From: Craterostigma plantagineum
Lineage: Eukaryota; Streptophyta; Magnoliopsida; Lamiales; Linderniaceae
Assembly: GCA_027422505.1 (NCBI GenBank)
Contig: JAPQWV010000018.1
Coordinates: 13,038,001-13,102,000 of the forward strand
Reading direction: 5' to 3'
DNA: 64,000 nt
Of this stretch, positions 29,900-43,000 are shown piece by piece. Both the position numbers and the translations under genes were made by a program. Each line of letters starts with the position of its first letter. Within the stretch, counting starts at the first letter, position 1. The notes under the pieces were generated by a model. The model did not search any database. It had not been told where the DNA came from and was given only the letters and a program-made list of their open reading frames with translations.

Positions 29900-32695
29900 G
29901 TATGCATCTTCCTTTATGTCATGTAACCTCTTAAGATCAGCCAGCTGTTCCTTTGTCAGGTTGCAGGCCAGATGCCGTAAACTGCTGCCATCATACTGTA
30001 CTTCAATTGGACCGCTTTCGCTGACTGGTACAACCGAAGTCTGTCTTTGTAAGACTGCATCCGGTATGAGTGCAGCTTCAATTGCATCTCGTTCGGATCT
30101 TTGGTTTTGACATAGAGTTTAGATAAGTACTTCTGAGGCTCAGATGAGCTAGAGCTGGGAGGCTGCTGTTTTCTGCTGTCGCTTGCAGTACTTTCCCCCT
30201 TTTTGGCAATAACCGGGGTGATTAGCCGAGTCAAGGTAGTCAGCTGATCTTTGATGACCTCCAGGTCGGCACAGACATCAGAGTGGAGACCGGTGATATC
30301 TTCCTTGAGAGCTTGAAATTGCTCATTGCTATGCTGCCGGTCATCGTTGATAGCCTTGCTGAGAACAGAGACTGTGCGATAAGTTTGTTTGACCAAAGAA
30401 ATTTCTTGGAGCCCATAATGTCAACCGGTATTGCTGCGGTGTTGGGAGATGCAGACGGTTGCGGCGATACTGTGGGGCTGACTGTAAAGGAGTTGAAGAC
30501 TGAGTATTCTCCGGCTGCGGGTTGGCAGAGACAACGATGGACTCTGTCACAATGGCAGATACGAGAATCCCTGTCCCGTCGTTGTGCTAACTTTGGTGTC
30601 GTCCCTGCTCAGATTGGACCTCCACCGGTTGGGGTTCCGCCAAAGTAGTCGAGATAGTCTGGATATAGTCTGGAGAGATGGGAAAAGAAGATCCAGTTTC
30701 ACCATCAAAGGTGAGAAGTAGAGGTAGTTGAGGAGGTATCTGTGTCTGAGGGAGTCCCTTAGGCGGCGTATAACTGGCGGGAATCTGAATCGGTAGTGAT
30801 AACGATACAGATGGCCAAGGGAACGACGGAATAGGTTGTCTGAAGAGCAACCGTTTCTCAGAGACCGGTTCGGATGAGGAATGAAGAACTGGGCCTTGTA
30901 CCAGTTGGAGAGATGCATGGTCTGGTGGAACAGAGGACGATGGCATGGGCGCGAGGACCAAGGCTGTGGTCTTGGGAGAGGCCTCCGGCAATTGACCAAA
31001 TGACGTAGAGGCCGAACCGGTTAGCGTAGCAGATGCAGCATAGGAGGATGAGACATCCGGCTGAAATTTTGCCCAAACTTCAGCATAGTAAGCCTGCAGA
31101 CTCTGCAGCTCTGCCTCCAGCCTTGTTAGAATTTGGAGCTCATGCACTGCATCTCGTCCTTCTGGCTGAAAGTTTTCCATGCGCTGCTCAATATAATCCT
31201 TCAGTTGAGCCATTTGGAGACTAACCGGTACGGCTCTCGTATATTCACCAGGATTTTGATAGATTCAATGCCTAGTGCCTTGATGAGCTTCCCTTCAGTC
31301 TGTCTGGCCTGCTTGAGTCGGTCAGATAGACCTTTGGATTTCCAGATCTTGTGGCTGTATGGAGTGAACCGAAAGTCAAGCCAGTCTTCATAGGCTTGAA
31401 GGTCATCAGCAATCTTCTCATCAATCTCCTCACGGATGAGAATCCAGGCAGTCTCGTCGACTGACTCTTGGCCTTCAGGGACAGCAATGGCTTTGCCCTT
31501 TCCTTTGTCAGACGATAAGCCTCGGGCTGGTTCATGAAACCTCACACCACTTTGTGGTGGCAGTCCTGACCACCGAACCAGTTGTCTCCAGAGGTGGAGA
31601 GACAGTGATGGTTGGTGTAGTTGCAGAAACCGACTTGACAAGTTGTGTAGATTGTGTCGGTTCCTGAGAAGGGACGGATCCGGTCTTCACTTTCTTTTTA
31701 GGTGTCTGGGTCCTTGGCGATGAGCACTTTCCGAAGTGGCTGAGTGTCTTCAGAGGAGGAAGAAGACGCCAAGACCAGTTTCTTCTTGGAGGATTTTGAG
31801 GGGACCTGCTTGTCAATGACAACCTTCATCTTTTTTGGGCGCCGAGGATGTAGGTCGTGAATCGGTCTCGTCCCGACCAGTGGGTTTCTTCTTTGGCGGC
31901 ACCAAAGAATGGTCAACAGTAGGCTTCTTGGTGGGCTTGGAGATATTCAGATCTTCAGTAGCTTTGCGTTTAGCCGGTTTCTTCGTAAGTGAGGCTGCAC
32001 TCACCATTTGGCGGATGGTGTCTGCGGAGATGTAGTTTACAAACCCAATCAACTCAACTGGGCCAACCTCTGCAATCTTGTGTTTGATAAGGAAGGACAG
32101 TTGAGGTGCAAAATTCTTTATCTGCCTGTCACGAACTGGCAATATTCCCTTCAGGACCGAGAAAATCACGGAGGACCAGTTGATCTTCATCCCAGTCAAG
32201 ATGGCCACCATGGCCTGAACCTTATCGCTTGTGAGCATATCAAACGAGCCTGTCTTCCCCAAGATTGATTTGGCAACAATATCGTGGAGCAGTCTGTATT
32301 CTGGTTTCAGAACTACTCGTTTGTCTCAGTCTTTAAACGTGGTTCCCGTTAAAGACATCGTAGGCTTGAGACGTTCCTTAACTTCATCGGAGACGTTGAT
32401 GACAGTTTCTCCGGAGGTCAGCAGATTGAAGAGGTCTGCGAAGTATTCTTCCGTGATATCAAACTGATGACCGTTGATTAGACACTGGAAGCGGTCTCCC
32501 ACAATTGTCACGATGTTGAAAATTTGATGCAGAGCCTCTGGGTAATATTCCGTAGTGCAGTTGAAGAAGGTCTGAAGGCCGGTTTGAATTAGGGCTTCGA
32601 GGATAGGAAGAAATTCTTCGTGTTCAGTTTCCTTGCAGTTGTCAAAGTAGATTGAAGTGCCGTTCTAGTAAGTTCTTTGTGTACTGGTGCCATTG
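29900..32695 (-). pseudogene. additional 3' ORF of SIRE-type element (env-like position)
   Basis: This lies on the same strand as gag-pol, between RNase H and the 3' LTR. It starts near 32695 (MAPVHKELTRTAL). The N-terminal globular part (TTEYYPEALHQIFNIVTIVG, then INWSSVIFSVLKGILPVRDR) resembles the retroelement-associated domain often called putative plant transposon protein. A lysine-rich nuclear-signal-like stretch (KKPAKRKATEDLNISKPTKK) comes next, then a Pro/Ser/Thr-rich region. A C-terminal predicted coiled coil (about 30396-30240) ends the region. No signal peptide or transmembrane segment is obvious, so an envelope role is not supported. Frameshifts and stops (for example TGA near 32330) break it into at least six pieces. 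Confidence 0.6.
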
Positions 32696-32699
32696 TTCT

Positions 32700-33300
32700 T
32701 AGAATAGATAGGGTTTCTGCAAAGAGGTTGAAGAGATTTGGGAGAGAAGAAGATGATTCGGCTTGAGAGAGTGAGATAATGATGGAATGCTTTCAATTGA
32801 GCATGAGTACTAAGTCTTTTAGCGGGATAAAGCGTGTCTTTGCATTAAGTGCATAAGACGTCTTGTCGCTTAGCTTTCCTCTCTCATGGACTGCGATATC
32901 ATCTCTCTGCCGTGTTGTCAGAGTTCCTGCGAAAGTGTTATGATAGAATGTGTGCAATTGATGACGTATATTTAATAAAAACGATTTCGGTCAGTCACTG
33001 GTCTAGATAATATTCCGGTATCAATACCGTTTTGTAGAAGAATCCCGGTTTTTTGAAGAAGGTAGTTACCAAAAAAATATTCAGTTTTGTAGATATATTT
33101 GTGACGAGGATCAGTTTTGGACGAAACTGATAGGAATAATGGATTCTGACCAGTATGAAGAAAATGACTGATTTGAAAGGAATAAAAGGCTTATCACGAT
33201 CATCAATTTGCACAATTTGCTGAAGTGTCTAGGTCACCAGTTATATCAATTAATTTGATATAACAATGTTCCCCCTGACTCTATGCCTAGGTACTTAGGA
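32700..33300. other. non-coding spacer between pol and the 3' ORF
   Basis: AT-rich sequence internal to the SIRE-type element, possibly the leader or promoter of the additional ORF. No domain is recognised. Confidence 0.4.
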
Positions 33301-36300
33301 TAGATCCAATAAACCTAAAGCATTTCGAAAGAAGAGAAACTTAGCTTCTGGTAGTGGTTTGGTTAGGATGTCAGCAACTTGTAGATCGGTTGAGATGTGT
33401 TCCAGGCGCACATTCTTCTTCAGCACATGATCTCGTATGAAGTGATGTCTTATTTTGATGTGCTTTGTCCCAGAGTGAAATACCGGATTCTGTGTGATTG
33501 CGATTGCACTTGTTTGTCACAGAATATTGGAGTGTCTGTCTCTTGAATCCCGAAATCCTCCAGTTGATGCTGTATCCAAAGAATCTGTGAGCAACAACTT
33601 CCAGCTGCCAAACATTCTGCTTCAGCTGTGGATGTGCCCATGGAGGTTTGTTTCTTTTTGAACCAAGAAATTAGTCGGTCACCAAGGAACTGACATGTGC
33701 CACTGGTACTTCGTCGTCGATTTTGCAGCCTGCATAGTCAGCATCTGTATATCCGTGTAGTGATAAGCTTGAATCTTTGGGTTACCATAGGCCAACGTTT
33801 ACAGTCCCTTTGAGGTACTTCAAGATGCGCTTTGCTGCAGAGAAGTGGCTTTCTTTTGGATCACACTGGAACCGGCGCACAGACAGACACTGTACATAAT
33901 GTCCGGTCTGCTGGCAGTAAGATATAGTAGTGATCCGATCAGCCCCCGATATTTGGTAACTTCAATTGATACTCCATTTTCATCCTTGTCTAATTTGATT
34001 GATGAACTCATAGGCGTTGTGGCCTTGAACAGTTTTCCATACCGAACTTTTTGAGCAACTCCCTTGTATATTTCGCTTGATTTATGAATATGCCGTGCTC
34101 CGTTTGCCTTACTTGAAGTCCCAAAAAGAAAGTGAGTTCACCCATCATACACATCTCAAACTGATCTTGCATCATTTTAGAAAAATGCTTACACAGCTTG
34201 GGATCAGTTGATCCAAATATAATGTCATCGACATAGATCTGAACAATCAGCAGATGCTCTTCCTTAGTGAACCTGAATAGTGTTTTATCAACACTTCCGA
34301 TTGTGAACTGATGATCAGTCAAAAACTTCGATAGCGTTTCATACCACGCTCTTAGTCCGTAGAGAGCTTTCTTCAAACGGTAGAAATGGTTAGGGTACTC
34401 ATGGCTTTCAAAACCGGGTGGTTGAGCAACATACACTTCCTCAGAAATTGTACCGTTCAGAAATGCACTCTTGACATCCATTTGATATACTTTGAAGTCC
34501 TTATAAGCTGCATATGCCAAGAAAATCCGTATAGCCTCAAGTCTTGCTACCAGTGCGAATGTCTCATCATAGTCGATTCCTTCTTCTTGTCTGTATCCTT
34601 GAGCAACCAGTCTTGCCTTATTTCTAGTGACAAGTCCATCCTCATTGAGCTTGTTCTTGAATACTCATTTCGTACCGATTACAGTTTGCGTGGGACTTGG
34701 AACAAGAGTACAGACTTGATTACGTTCAAACTGGTTTAGTTCTTCTTGCATAGCTTCTATCCAGTTGTCATCCTTGAGAACTTCATCGACCTTTGTCGGT
34801 TGAATTGTGATATGAACGCATGACTGAATAGATTTGGGTTCGTCTGTCGCCTTGCTTTCATAGGTGCAGCAGGGTCTCCTATGATCAAGTGCTGAGGATG
34901 ATTTAGCTTCGTGCGATTCCATTTGATGCGTTCCCCCTCAATTGATTCCTTCGGTATTTCTTGAATACCTGTATAGATTTCACTTTCTGGGCCAGCTTCA
35001 TGGCCGGTATTGTATGGGCTGATTGGTTCCATCGGTATTTCGTTGGTCACATTTTGAACATTAGTTTCTTCTACAATAGGTATCTCAGTCAGCTCTAAGA
35101 CTGGTTGATTCCTTTCTTCGTCACTTTCGTCTTCAAGATGAGATCTCTCCAGTTGACTGCTTAGGCGATTGATATTACTGGGAGTTTGGTTATCAGTTTC
35201 TGACTCTTCAAAGACTATGTGTGCTGATTCTTCAATAGATAGAGTTTTAGTGTTGAAAACCCTGTAAGCTTTACTGACTGAAGAGTACCCAAGGAATATT
35301 CCCTTTTCAGCCCTTGTATCAAAGGCTGAGAGTTGATTTCCCATTGTTGTGGATGAAGCATTTGCTTCCAAAATGTCTTGAAGTAACTGATTGTGGGAAC
35401 ATTTCCGGTCCATACTTCATAAGGTGTTTTGCCCTGTTTGTTGCAGATCATGGACCGGTTCTGTGTATATCATGCGGTATTGATAGCTTCTGCCCAGAAT
35501 TTATGAGAAATGTCTGCATCTGCCAACATTGTTCTGGCTGCTTCCTTGAGAGTTCTGTTTCTCCTTTCAGCAACTCCATTCTGCTGTGGTGTCCTAGCAG
35601 CAGATAACTCATGGCGTATACCATGGTTCTCAAGAAATTCGGTTATCGTAAGATTCACAAATTCAGTACCTCGGTCACTGCGGATCCGGTTTATGTTACC
35701 ATTTTGTTCATTTCTATTCTTCTGATGAGTTTTATTAGATTGACTGGTGTTTGACCCTTGGATTTTAAAAATACTACCCAAGTGTACCTAGAGAAGTCAT
35801 CTACAACTACGAGTGTGTATTTAGCACCACCAAGACTGACTACCGGTATAGGTCCAAATAGATCCATGTGAAGTAAGTCTAGACACCGGTTTGACTCAAT
35901 ATTCCCTTTACTCTTAAAAGTTGACCTAATTTGTTTACCTAACTGACACGCTGTACAGTGTTTATCTTTTGAAAACCTTAGATTAGGTAGACCTCTAACC
36001 AGATTGTTTTCCCTAAGAGCTGATATAGTCTTAAAGTTTAAGTGACTGAGACGTTTGTGCCACAGCCAACTTTTGGAGTTATGAGCTATTAGACAAGTTT
36101 GGATGGATACCGATTGATTTCCCCACTGGACTCTATATGTACCCCCGACCCTATGACCGGTTATCAGTATGCGTTTGTCTTTGTCTTTGACAAAGCATTT
36201 ATCATTTTCAAAAGAAACTAGGTAGTTATTTCTACATAGCTGACTTACACTTATTAGGTTTATAATGAAGGTTTTGTACTAGGTGTACATCTTTTAGGGT

Positions 36301-36495
36301 AAGGTTCCTGTGAGTAATCACTCCCTTCCCTATTGTTTTACCTTTACCGTTATCTCCAAAGGTAATTGTCGGTCCGGTGTGTGCCCTAAGCTCCTTTAGT
36401 AATCTTCCGTTTCCTCTCATGTGTTGACAACATCCACTGTCCAGATACCATACTGATCGGTTATGCTCCTCAATGTATTCCTGAAAAACATAAGA

Positions 36496-36547
<52 letters not shown>

Positions 36548-38310
36548 TACATTGGTACCCAGTTTTACTTGGGTCCAGTAGAGATTAGATTCTTAGGAAC
36601 CCAGATCTGAAAGACTTTAACAGTCCGACCAGTTTGTGGGTCTATAAGATATTTAACGTTTCTAGTCCTAGTCATTCCAAATCTAGTCATACCCCTGATT
36701 CCCCCTATGTTCATGCCTACTTGACATTGATCTGTTTCGAAAGGACACCGTTTTTGGTAATCTCTTATTATGTTGAAATCCTTTCTCTATCCTGACTGGG
36801 GGGTTAGGTATGTTGCCGGTATTATTAGCTTGCGACGAGCTAGCTGAGACAAACTTAGTCCAGCCGGTATTCTTTTCTCTTGCTGGAGATTCACTTGATT
36901 CGGTTTCCTTAAACCCTAGTCCAGTTTATCATTGCTATCCTTCAGATTTCTCTGGATGCTTTCTACTGTCTTCTTGGACTGATTCCAAGTTTTCACAATC
37001 GAATTTAGCTTGGCATTTTCAGTCCTTAACTGCACTATCTCGTTCCTAAGTTCTCTAACTTCCTCAATCAAAACTCTTGTTTGACTGAAATCACTACCAG
37101 TTTGTTCAACTGATGTGATTTTGTCCTTCTGTTTAATTCTAGTAGAAAGCTTCTGATATTCATCAGCCATTTCTTGAAGAGCTTGAAGAAGCTCTTCCTT
37201 AGTAAAATCGTCTGATACAGAATCGCATACCTCATTGTCTGTCATATTGGCCATAAGACATTCATGGGATTCCTGATCACTGTCGGTATCTGACTCATCG
37301 CTGTCTGATTCTTCAGAGTCAGAATCATCCCAGGTTTTTCCACTTTTGGCCACCAATGCCTTTTGATTCTTCTTCGACTTGGCACCGGTTTTCTCCTTCT
37401 CTTTCTTTGAGACGCGACAGTCAATCGCGTAGTGTCCTTTCCTGCCACATTTAAAGCAGGAGACATCAGTTCTTTCAGTTTTATTTTTTGAAGAGTTCTT
37501 ACCTTCCGAACTGTTGCTTCGGTTTTTCTTCATGAACTTTCCGAATCTCTTTACGAAGAGTGCCATGATTTCATCAGTCAGTTCCTCTGATGTTTTTGAA
37601 GTCGAGGTTTCTAGTGCTACGAGTGCCTTGACAGGTTGTTCTGTAACTGATTCTTCCATCCTCGTTTGTAGCTCGAACTCATAAGCCTTGAGGTCAGCAA
37701 ATAGGTCATGAACTTGTATCTTGCTGAGATCCTTTGATTCTCTCATAGCCATGGTCTTCACATCCCACTCACGAGGAAGGGCCTTCATGATTTTGATGGC
37801 AACATCTCGGTTTTCCAACGTCCTTCCAAGAGCTGTGAGATCGTTGATAATATTCATGAATCGGCCCTCGAAATCGGTCATCGACTCTCCCGATTTCATT
37901 TTTGCGCTATCGTACTTTTGTATGGCAACAATGAGTTTGTTTTCCCTCGTAGACTCGTTTCCTTCACAGATTTGACAAAGTTTTGTCCAGACCTCCTTTG
38001 CTGTTTTGCACAGCATCACTTGTCTGAATGTTCCGGTGTCCAGTGTTTTGAACAGAATGTCCTTGGCGACGTTATCTAGATTCATCAGTTTCTTCTCCGT
38101 CTTTGTCCATTCACTCTTTACCTTTGCAATCATTTGCGGCTGTGTGTTATCTTGTGCATGTAGTGTATTGACCTTTTCTAGCTCTGGAGGTCCATCTGTG
38201 ATGACGTCCCACATATCTTTGTTCTGGGCAGCTAGATGGGTCATCATGCGAACTTTCCATTCCATGAAGTTTTCACGGGAGAACATCGGCAGCTTGCTTG
38301 ATGTATTCAT
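33300..38310 (-). pseudogene. SIRE-type gag-pol, frameshifted
   Basis: Gag (MNTSSKLPMF at 38310, open to about 36916) has a capsid region and the zinc knuckle CFKCGRKGHYAIDC. An acidic DSDSEESDSDESD stretch and a coiled-coil tail follow. Protease is near 36460 (YLDSGCCQHMRG), integrase near 35700-35450 (IRSDRGTEFVN, TPQQNGVAERRNR), and the IN-RT linker near 34757-35413. RT ([31 protein letters not shown]) is near 34500-34010. RNase H (TAEAECLAAGSC) is near 33630. At least eight frame breaks occur and an (AT)n tract interrupts the protease region. The RT motifs are of SIRE type. Confidence 0.85.
36486..36541. repeat. (AT)n microsatellite inside the SIRE-type element
   Basis: A nearly pure AT run of about 55 bp, starting just upstream of the protease active-site motif. 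Confidence 0.9.
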
Positions 38311-38339
38311 CTTTACCGGTTTGATGATTGAGTAAACCC

Positions 38340-38351
38340 GCTCTGATACCA
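38340..38351 (-). other. primer-binding site, SIRE-type element
   Basis: TGGTATCAGAGC on the minus strand, two bases from the 5' LTR, matches initiator tRNA-Met. Confidence 0.88.
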
Positions 38352-38353
38352 CT

Positions 38354-39183
38354 TGTTAGGATCGGTTTATGCGTTTAGAGGGGGGTGAATAAACGCTTGT
38401 CTCTTTTTCGGTTTCTAAATCTTCAGTTATACAACCTTGTACAACCTACCCAGCTGAATCACAGCTCAAATCTAGTGAGTTACCTAGGCAGTCGTTTACA
38501 ACAACCCACCTACTTCAACAGCTTTTTACAATCCGTTGGAAATGAGGAACATAAACTAAGATCAGAAAAAAGCTATGTCTTTAGACTTCACTCTTGCTTT
38601 TTACGCTCTCCTCACAGTACTTGAGACTTGCTCGATTATCGTCTTTTTGAGGATGAGATTTCAAAGTCGTAAAACCGTGAGAATTGGGTGAAGTGACGTC
38701 TTCTTCTTGCATCTCTCCTTTTATGCTTGAGGTTTGAAATTCAAACCGTTATGAGATAGACTCTTCACTCTGAAAAATGCATTAATTGACTTTCCCAAAA
38801 TGGGTCTGCCCAGTTTGTGCCGCAGTCTATCCTGTCACTTGCTTCCTTATTTGCGTTAGTTGACCTCGTTTATACTCTGGACCTGCTTCATTGCATTGAT
38901 TGTCTGTAATTTCCTTTTTGTTTTAGCATGCTCTGTCTTGAGTGTCCAATCTGTCACAAGTCCGGTATAGCGTACTGTCATGCTTCCTGAAGTCTCATTC
39001 AAGACCGGTATCTGCAATCGGTATTCTGTATAGTTCTTAGTACTTAAGCCAGTCCGGTCACATATGTACCGCTTTTATTTCTCAGTATGAACCGATGCTT
39101 TAGGTATCCGGTTTTCACATGATTAGTCAGTTGTGTCAACACCAAAACTGTTAATCCGAATGTTTAAATTCGTATTACTAGCA
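38354..39183 (-). repeat. right (5') LTR of SIRE-type element, internally deleted
   Basis: This 830-bp LTR lacks about 190 bp present in the 3' LTR. The deletion joins CGGTTT directly to CTAAATCTTC. Elsewhere the two copies are highly similar (low single-digit percent divergence by eye). Confidence 0.88.
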
Positions 39184-39188
39184 GTATT

Positions 39189-39490
39189 CAAACCATTCAG
39201 TTCATGAGTTCATTTTTCTTGACTATCATTGTTGGGTGAAACGATATATTAAAATAAATACAAAATATACATATGTATTAGTCTTAAAAGAAAGATACCA
39301 AACATAACAAATGGGATGAAGCTCCCCAATCAATGTATGTTAGCAATAAGTTTAATGAAAGAATGTATCGACATGCAAATACTATATTGAGCCGAATGAA
39401 AATATTCGATAGGTTCGAATAGAAACGTGTACACAGCTCCCCATCACTGAATATTAGCAATAAATTTAATGAACAACTTATGGACATATG
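39189..39490 (+). repeat. AT-rich spacer with a two-copy tandem block
   Basis: A block of about 115 bp (AGCTCCCC, then TTAGCAATAA, then ATTGAGCCGAATGAAAATAT) occurs at 39313-39410. It starts again at 39434, where the Tork-type element splits the second copy; the copy resumes at 44597. It also resembles DNA near 27010 before DUF26-like gene 1. Confidence 0.65.
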
Positions 39491-39972
39491 TGTTGGTGTG
39501 GCAGCGGACTCTGTCGAATAATATTACGGCTAATATTGGGTAATTAAAGATAAAATGTGGACATCGAGATTTAACGTGGAAAACCCACAAACAAATCGGG
39601 GTAAAAACCACGGGCAAGGAAGAAGAATCCACTATAGAGGAAAAATATAGGAATTACAACCTCTCAATCTATAAAGGAGAAAACCCTCAACCTCTCTCTT
39701 TATAGTCGGAGAAAAATACCGACAAACTCTCTATTAATTTTTTTTCTCTCTATTTCTCTCCTCTCTGATCTCTCTTTTTATTTTATCTATGGGATGCTTT
39801 CATCGTTTGCTCTCATGGCCTATTTATAGGCATTCTAACTTGTGCAAATGAGGTAATTGATTACCTCATTATTAATCTGAACACATTACATAAAGTCTTC
39901 AGCAGCACTTCAACGTTGCTGCTTCTTTTACCATTCCAAAAGGCCATGTGCCTTTTAATTAGTATGTCGACA
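39491..39972 (-). repeat. left (3') LTR of Tork-type element
   Basis: Pairs with 44112-44591. It carries a palindrome-like ATGAGGTAATTGATTACCTCAT near 39849. Confidence 0.9.
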
Positions 39973-40059
39973 ATCTCCCACTTGAAGATTTGATTGAGAA
40001 TCAATCGGATCTTCACACCATTCTTTCTCCCTTGCCTTTCATGTTGCTTACGTCTCCGT

Positions 40060-43000
40060 TAGGCCACTTGAGGAACGACACCAAACGAACTTATCAGTGT
40101 TGACCGCCTTTGTCAAAAAATCTGCTAGGTTGTCTCTCGTATGAATTTTCAACATATCTACCGTGCCCTCTTCCACTTTCTCACGAACGAAGTGATACTG
40201 GACTCATATGTGCTTAGACCTGGAATGAAAAGCTGGATTCCTTGCGAGATGCAAGGCACTCTGGTCACAGACAGGGGAATATTCTCCTGTCCATGCCCAA
40301 GTTCCTCCATGATCATTTTCAACCATATCGCCTCTTTACTTGCATGTGTAGCTGCAACATATTCTGCTTCAGTTGTTGACGTCGCGACAACAGACTGAAG
40401 CTTCGATACCAGCTTACGTCTCCGCCAGTAAGAGTGAAGACATATCCCGTGGTAGATTTGCTTTTATCGAGATCACCTGCATAATCAGAGTCAACATACC
40501 CTCTGACAGTAAAGTCTGCTCCTCCGTAACATAATGCAACATCTGAGGTTCCTCTGATATATCGTAGGATCCTTTTCACTGCGCTCCAATGCTCTTTGCC
40601 CGGATTCGCCATGTACCGACTTACTACTCCTACTGCATGTGCAATGTCTGGCCGTGTACAAATCATCGCGAACATAAGACTTCCCACCGCTGATGCATAC
40701 GGTACTCGAGACATCTCCATCCTCCCTTCTTCACTGCTAGGACTCATAATTGAGGATAATTTGAAATTAACAAGAAGTGGGGTAGAAATTGGCTTACAAT
40801 CTTGCATATTGAAGCGTCGCAAGACCTTCCTTAGATAATTCTTCTGCGAAAGCCAAATCTTCTTGTTATTTCTGTCTCGGTAAATTTGCATCCCTAGAAT
40901 CTTGTTAGATGGTCCTAAGTCCTTCATTTCAAATTCCATAGCCCACTGTGCCTTGAGTTCTTCAACACGATCTCTGTTGGGGCCTGCTACCAACATGTCG
41001 TCAACATACAACAGTAATATGATAAAATTATTTTCACCAAACCTCTTGAAATATGCACAAGGGTCTGCATTCAATCTGTTGTATCCAAGGCTCATAATGA
41101 AGGAATCAAAACTCTTATACCAACACCTCGGCGCCTGTTTTAGACCATATAGAGATTTGTTCAACCTGCAAACCAAGTTCCATTTTTCTTTGTCTTCAAA
41201 ACCTTCCGGTTGGAGCATATAAATCTCTTCTTCAAGATCTCCATGAAGAAAGGCCGTCTTCACATCTAGTTGCTCTAGATGTAGGTCGAATGTAGCACAC
41301 ATCGCCAGAAGTACCCGAACAGTCGTCAATCGAACCACCGGTGATAATATTTCATTGAAGTCAATGCCTTCTTTCTGAGCGTAGCCTTTAACCACCAGTC
41401 GTGCACGAAACCGCTCTACTTGATCATCGCTGTTCCGCTTGATCTTAAAGACCCATTTATTGCCGATTGCCTTTCTTCTCTGAGGTAGTGGCACCAATTC
41501 CCAAGTATTATTTTTTCGTAGAGCTTCCATTTCTTCTTGCATTGCCGCCAACCACTGATCTGCATCTGAACTATTCAATGCTTCTTGAAGAGTTGATGGC
41601 TCTCCGTCATCAGTTAGAAGACAGTATGCAACGTCACTGTCCATATCATAATCTTCATGCCAGGATGGTGCGGCTCTTTTGCATGTGCCCCTTCTATGTT
41701 TTGGCTCTGAAGATTCGATTGGCCCTTCCTCGTGCTCCGGTGCTGTTTCAGAAGAATCTTGTTCGATAGACTTCCCTTCTACCTGAATCGTCGTAGTTTC
41801 TGGGCTTTCCTTTGTAGTGCTATCATTTTCTTCGATTATTTTATCTTCTAAGAAGATAACCTCCCTGGTGATGACAACCTTGTGGGCAGTAGGATCCCAC
41901 AGGCGATACCCCTTCACACCATCAGCATACCCCAAGAACAAACACTTTTTGGACTTCGGATCCAGCTTCGTAGTTTCTTGGACGTTGTACATCACGTAAA
42001 CAGGACTTCCAAATACATGGAGTTTGGAATAATCCGCTGGCTTCCCGGTCCACATCTCCATCAGCGTCTTCTGATCAATTGTCGTTGAAGGCGACCGATT
42101 GATCACATAGCAGGCGGTGTTGACTGCTTCTGCCCAGTATGATTTATCCAGACCCGCAGCTCCCAACATGGCTCTTGTCCTTTCTAACAGAGTCCTGTTC
42201 ATCCGCTCCGAGTATACGCCGTAGTAAAGTGCCTTTTGATGCCTTCCCTTTTGCAAAAGCTATCAAATTTCTTACAAGTATATTCTCCTCCATTATCCGT
42301 CCTCAAACACTTGATCTTCTTTCCTGTATCAAGTTCGACCCGAGCCTTGAAATTCTTGAAGGTTGCAAACACATCCCCCTTACTCTTGATGATATACACC
42401 CAACATCTCATGGAGTAATCGTCAATGAAGGACACGAAGTACTTCCCTCCTCCTCGGGATGAAACTGGTGATTGCCATACATCAGAGTGAACCATTCTAG
42501 AATACCATTGCTCTAGAATTTGATGTGTTGAATTGTAGCCGGTGCTGCTTGTTTGCTACGCAATGCTCACAGAACGGTAGTGACACCTTCGTGAGACCCG
42601 GAAGTAGATTCTGGCCCGCAAGAATTTTCATTCCTTGTTCTGACATATGCCCTAGCTTCTGATGCCACAGCATAGTAGATCTTTCGGTTGAGTTTTCCAA
42701 AGCCACAGACGCTTCCCCTTCTCACATCGTCTCTCCCAACAGCATATACAAATTTGCAGCGATTTTTTCACCTTTCATGACTACAAGTGGTCCGCGGAAT
42801 ATTTTCATTATTCCTCCCCGAACTTGATTTCCCAGCCAAGATCATCGAGCTGTCCCACAGACAATAAATTCTTCTTGAGACCTTCCACGTGCCGCACTCC
42901 TTGAATAGTGCGAATTGTACCGCCGTGCAACTTCAACCTCACGGTTCGAACGCCTACGATCTTTAAGGCATTATCTTCGCAACTGTACACAGATCCTCCT

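Larger units (their letters stand above)
28758..39183 (-). mobile_element. 10.4-kb SIRE/Maximus-type copia element
   Basis: LTRs (28758-29776 and 38354-39183) start TGTTAGGATCGG and end ACTAGCA. A perfect 5-bp duplication GTATT flanks them at 28753-28757 and 39184-39188. A tRNA-Met primer site adjoins the right LTR, and a polypurine tract (CCAAAAAGGGGGAAAT on the minus strand) adjoins the left. Gag-pol is followed by a roughly 2.8-kb extra ORF region before the 3' LTR. Long internal region, coiled-coil gag and an additional 3' ORF are traits of the SIRE/Maximus lineage. All frames are damaged. Confidence 0.92.
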
